NCBI RefSeq assembly: GCF_025465275.1
Contig: NZ_JAODNK010000129.1
Span: 1 to 39,921 of the forward strand
Length of the DNA: 39,921 nt
Origin: Nocardia sp.
GTDB lineage: Bacteria > Actinomycetota > Actinomycetes > Mycobacteriales > Mycobacteriaceae
Direction of reading: 5' to 3'
The notes beneath the pieces were generated by a model, which was given only the letters and a program-made list of their open reading frames with translations, did no database searches and was not told where the DNA came from. Made by a program: the position numbers and the translations under genes. Shown in pieces: positions 38,818 to 39,921 of this stretch. Numbering within the stretch: the first letter of the stretch is position 1; every line of letters begins with the position of its first letter.

Positions 38818-39596
38818 GGTTTCACCGCGATGGCGACCAGATCGAGGCTGGCATCGATATCCGAGGCGGAATCCGCGAGCAGCTCGAAATCGTCGATGCG
38901 CACGGCGGCGACATCAGCGGTCAGATCGGCGGGCCACGGCTCGCCCGCGAGCGCACGCTCGATCTGCGCGTCGATGATCGAGCCGCCCCATTTCTCGTCC
39001 AGTGCGACCAAGGCCGCGCCGTGGAAGACGCCCGCCATCAGTTCCACCTGGAAACCGGCCTCGACACAGAGTTCGCTGAGTTCGGCGGCATTGAGCTCGC
39101 GGGTGTGGAACGGGTTGAGCGGGGTATCGCGGCCGGGGGAGAAGGTGATCCGGTTCGGCGTGCTGATCAGCAGCTTGCCGCCCGGCTTCAGCACCCGCAG
39201 GCATTCGCGGACGAACTGCGCCTGATCCCAAAGATGTTCGATGACCTGGAAATTCACCACGACATCGACGGATTCGTCCTCGAGCGGCAGTGCTGCCAGA
39301 TTGCCCTGGATCATTTCCACGGCCGGGTACTTGGAACGCACATGCGCCACGGCGCTGTCGTCGTAGTCGAGGCCGATCACCCGCGCGGCAACACCGGCGA
39401 TCATATTGGCGCCGTAGCCTTCTCCGGATCCGGCTTCCAGCACGGTCTTACCGGCGCAGCGTTCCAGCAAACGCACATAGGCGATTTCGTGCCGGCGGAA
39501 CCAGTAGTTCTCCTCGTCGATTCCGGGCACCGTCCGTTCACCGGTCAAAGGCAGGGGATCGGTGTGGTTTTCGGTGGGTATCACGGCCTCGCTCAT
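38814..39596 (-). CDS. SAM-dependent methyltransferase of the MGLP cluster (Rv3030-like)
   Basis: A 260-residue class I methyltransferase. Motif I is TVLEAGSGEGYGANMI (about 51-66), the acidic beta-2 end is GLDYDDSAV, motif II DVVVNFQVIEHLWDQ and motif III LKPGGKLLISTPNR. In mycobacteria Rv3030 is proposed as a methyltransferase of the 6-O-methylglucose lipopolysaccharide pathway, consistent with its coupling to GH57 and GT4 genes here. Start is the ATG at 39596: TAACGT ends 7 nt before it, so the mRNA is probably leaderless. An ATG-like start at 39626 would include the promoter. Confidence 0.9.
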   Translation of the reverse strand: MSEAVIPTENHTDPLPLTGERTVPGIDEENYWFRRHEIAYVRLLERCAGKTVLEAGSGEGYGANMIAGVAARVIGLDYDDSAVAHVRSKYPAVEMIQGNLAALPLEDESVDVVVNFQVIEHLWDQAQFVRECLRVLKPGGKLLISTPNRITFSPGRDTPLNPFHTRELNAAELSELCVEAGFQVELMAGVFHGAALVALDEKWGGSIIDAQIERALAGEPWPADLTADVAAVRIDDFELLADSASDIDASLDLVAIAVKP

Positions 39597-39603
39597 TGGA
39601 TCG

Positions 39604-39609
39604 ACGTTA
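39604..39609 (-). promoter_or_regulatory. -10 element of the MGLP operon (leaderless)
   Basis: TAACGT on the minus strand ends 7 nt before the methyltransferase ATG at 39596. Confidence 0.45.
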
Positions 39610-39664
39610 GCGGTTGCCCATATCACAGCAGCAGCCGGATCGGCCGATGGAGAAGATCACAGCC

Positions 39665-39686
39665 TAAGTTACCGGTGAGTAACTTA
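39665..39686. promoter_or_regulatory. 22-bp dyad operator upstream of etfB
   Basis: TAAGTTAC (39665-39672) and GTAACTTA (39679-39686) form a perfect 8-bp inverted repeat with spacer CGGTGA. TAGGGTAAT, a likely -10 region for etfB, follows within 5 bp, so a bound repressor would cover the -35 region. It lies between the divergent MGLP operon and etfB and could affect both. Confidence 0.6.
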
Positions 39687-39788
39687 ACGTAGGGTAATCT
39701 CCATCGCGAGCTACTTGTGGACGTACGGCCAGTCGATCGTGCGACCGCCACACCCGTGCCATTCAGAACAGGAGGTCGACGAAGACCC

Positions 39789-39921
39789 ATGCCTAACATC
39801 GTCGTACTGATCAAGCAGGTTCCTGACACCTGGTCCGAGCGCAAGCTGACCGATGGTGACTACACCCTGGACCGCGAGGCCGCCGATGCCATCCTCGACG
39901 AGATCAACGAGCGCGCTGTCG
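39789..39921 (+). CDS. etfB: Electron transfer flavoprotein beta subunit (FixA/EtfB), N-terminal part
   Basis: The first 44 codons run off the right edge: MPNIVVLIKQVPDTWSERKL, then TDGDYTLDREAADAILDEINERAV. This is the start of EtfB/FixA, whose KQVPDT and the later NE motif bind the AMP/FAD of the electron-transfer flavoprotein. EtfAB passes electrons from acyl-CoA dehydrogenases to the respiratory chain. The ATG at 39789 has AGGAGG 13 bases upstream, a long spacing. It corresponds to Rv3029c, and etfA (fixB) is expected just beyond the window. Confidence 0.93.
   Translation, partial: MPNIVVLIKQVPDTWSERKLTDGDYTLDREAADAILDEINERAV

Noticed and set aside
1..39921. tRNA, rRNA, CRISPR arrays, insertion sequences, prophage or integrase genes
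   Set aside because: None was recognised on either strand; the only repeats seen are the REP-like element and small local repeats listed.

Overview
The window is high-GC actinobacterial DNA, most likely from Nocardia or a close relative in the Mycobacteriales. It carries class Ib nrdF2, the long CtaD oxidase subunit, the ACT-ACT-HAD phosphatase SerB2, a GH57/GT4/methyltransferase polysaccharide set and FixA/EtfB. As recalled, this is the gene order of the Mycobacterium tuberculosis Rv3048c-Rv3029c block, read in the opposite direction (nrdF2, fecB, ctaD, serB2, Rv3041c, Rv3040c, echA17, Rv3038c, Rv3037c, Rv3035, Rv3034c, Rv3032-Rv3030, fixA). Genus assignment is inference. No rRNA, tRNA, CRISPR array, insertion sequence or phage gene was seen.

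Layout. Positions 1-125 (minus) are the N-terminus of a response regulator cut by the window edge. A 437-bp leader with an intrinsic-terminator-like hairpin precedes mgtE (563-2008). nrdF2 follows behind two NrdR-like boxes and converges on fecB, with a 21-bp stem hairpin between them. ctaD and serB2 follow, then small accessory genes: a chagasin-like lipoprotein, a PTH2-domain protein, a small membrane protein, an ABC ATPase and a MoaF-like lipoprotein. Next come a Nudix hydrolase, a divergent amidase/TetR pair around a perfect palindrome, an enoyl-CoA hydratase and two methyltransferase-fold proteins (14.7-17.7 kb).

From 17.7 to 28.9 kb core genes alternate with accessory ones: an SMP-30-like lipoprotein divergent from a MarR regulator; a PQQ-type beta-propeller lipoprotein; a NarL-type two-component system divergent from a Tat-exported multicopper oxidase with a Met-rich tail; an FAD monooxygenase; a hexapeptide acetyltransferase; a DUF1697 protein; and a secreted cupin.

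The most interesting accessory unit is 27.95-34.73 kb. A LacI-family repressor is divergent from a tightly packed run of an amidohydrolase/deaminase, an FAD-linked oxidase with an Ala/Thr/Gln/Glu-rich tail, a substrate-binding lipoprotein, an ABC ATPase and a permease. Two 18-bp LacI-type operators lie 80 bp apart in the divergent promoter region. The layout suggests an importer plus deaminase plus oxidase pathway for an aminated N-heterocycle; the substrate is unknown.

The right end holds a serine esterase behind a perfect 30-bp palindrome matching the KstR (cholesterol regulon) operator pattern. Then comes a translationally coupled minus-strand operon (methyltransferase, GH57, GT4) that probably makes methylglucose lipopolysaccharide/alpha-glucan, and last the start of etfB behind a 22-bp dyad.

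Nine genes show a -10-like hexamer ending 6-8 nt before the start codon, usually without a Shine-Dalgarno sequence. This is the signature of leaderless transcripts, which are common in this order, and it decided several start choices.
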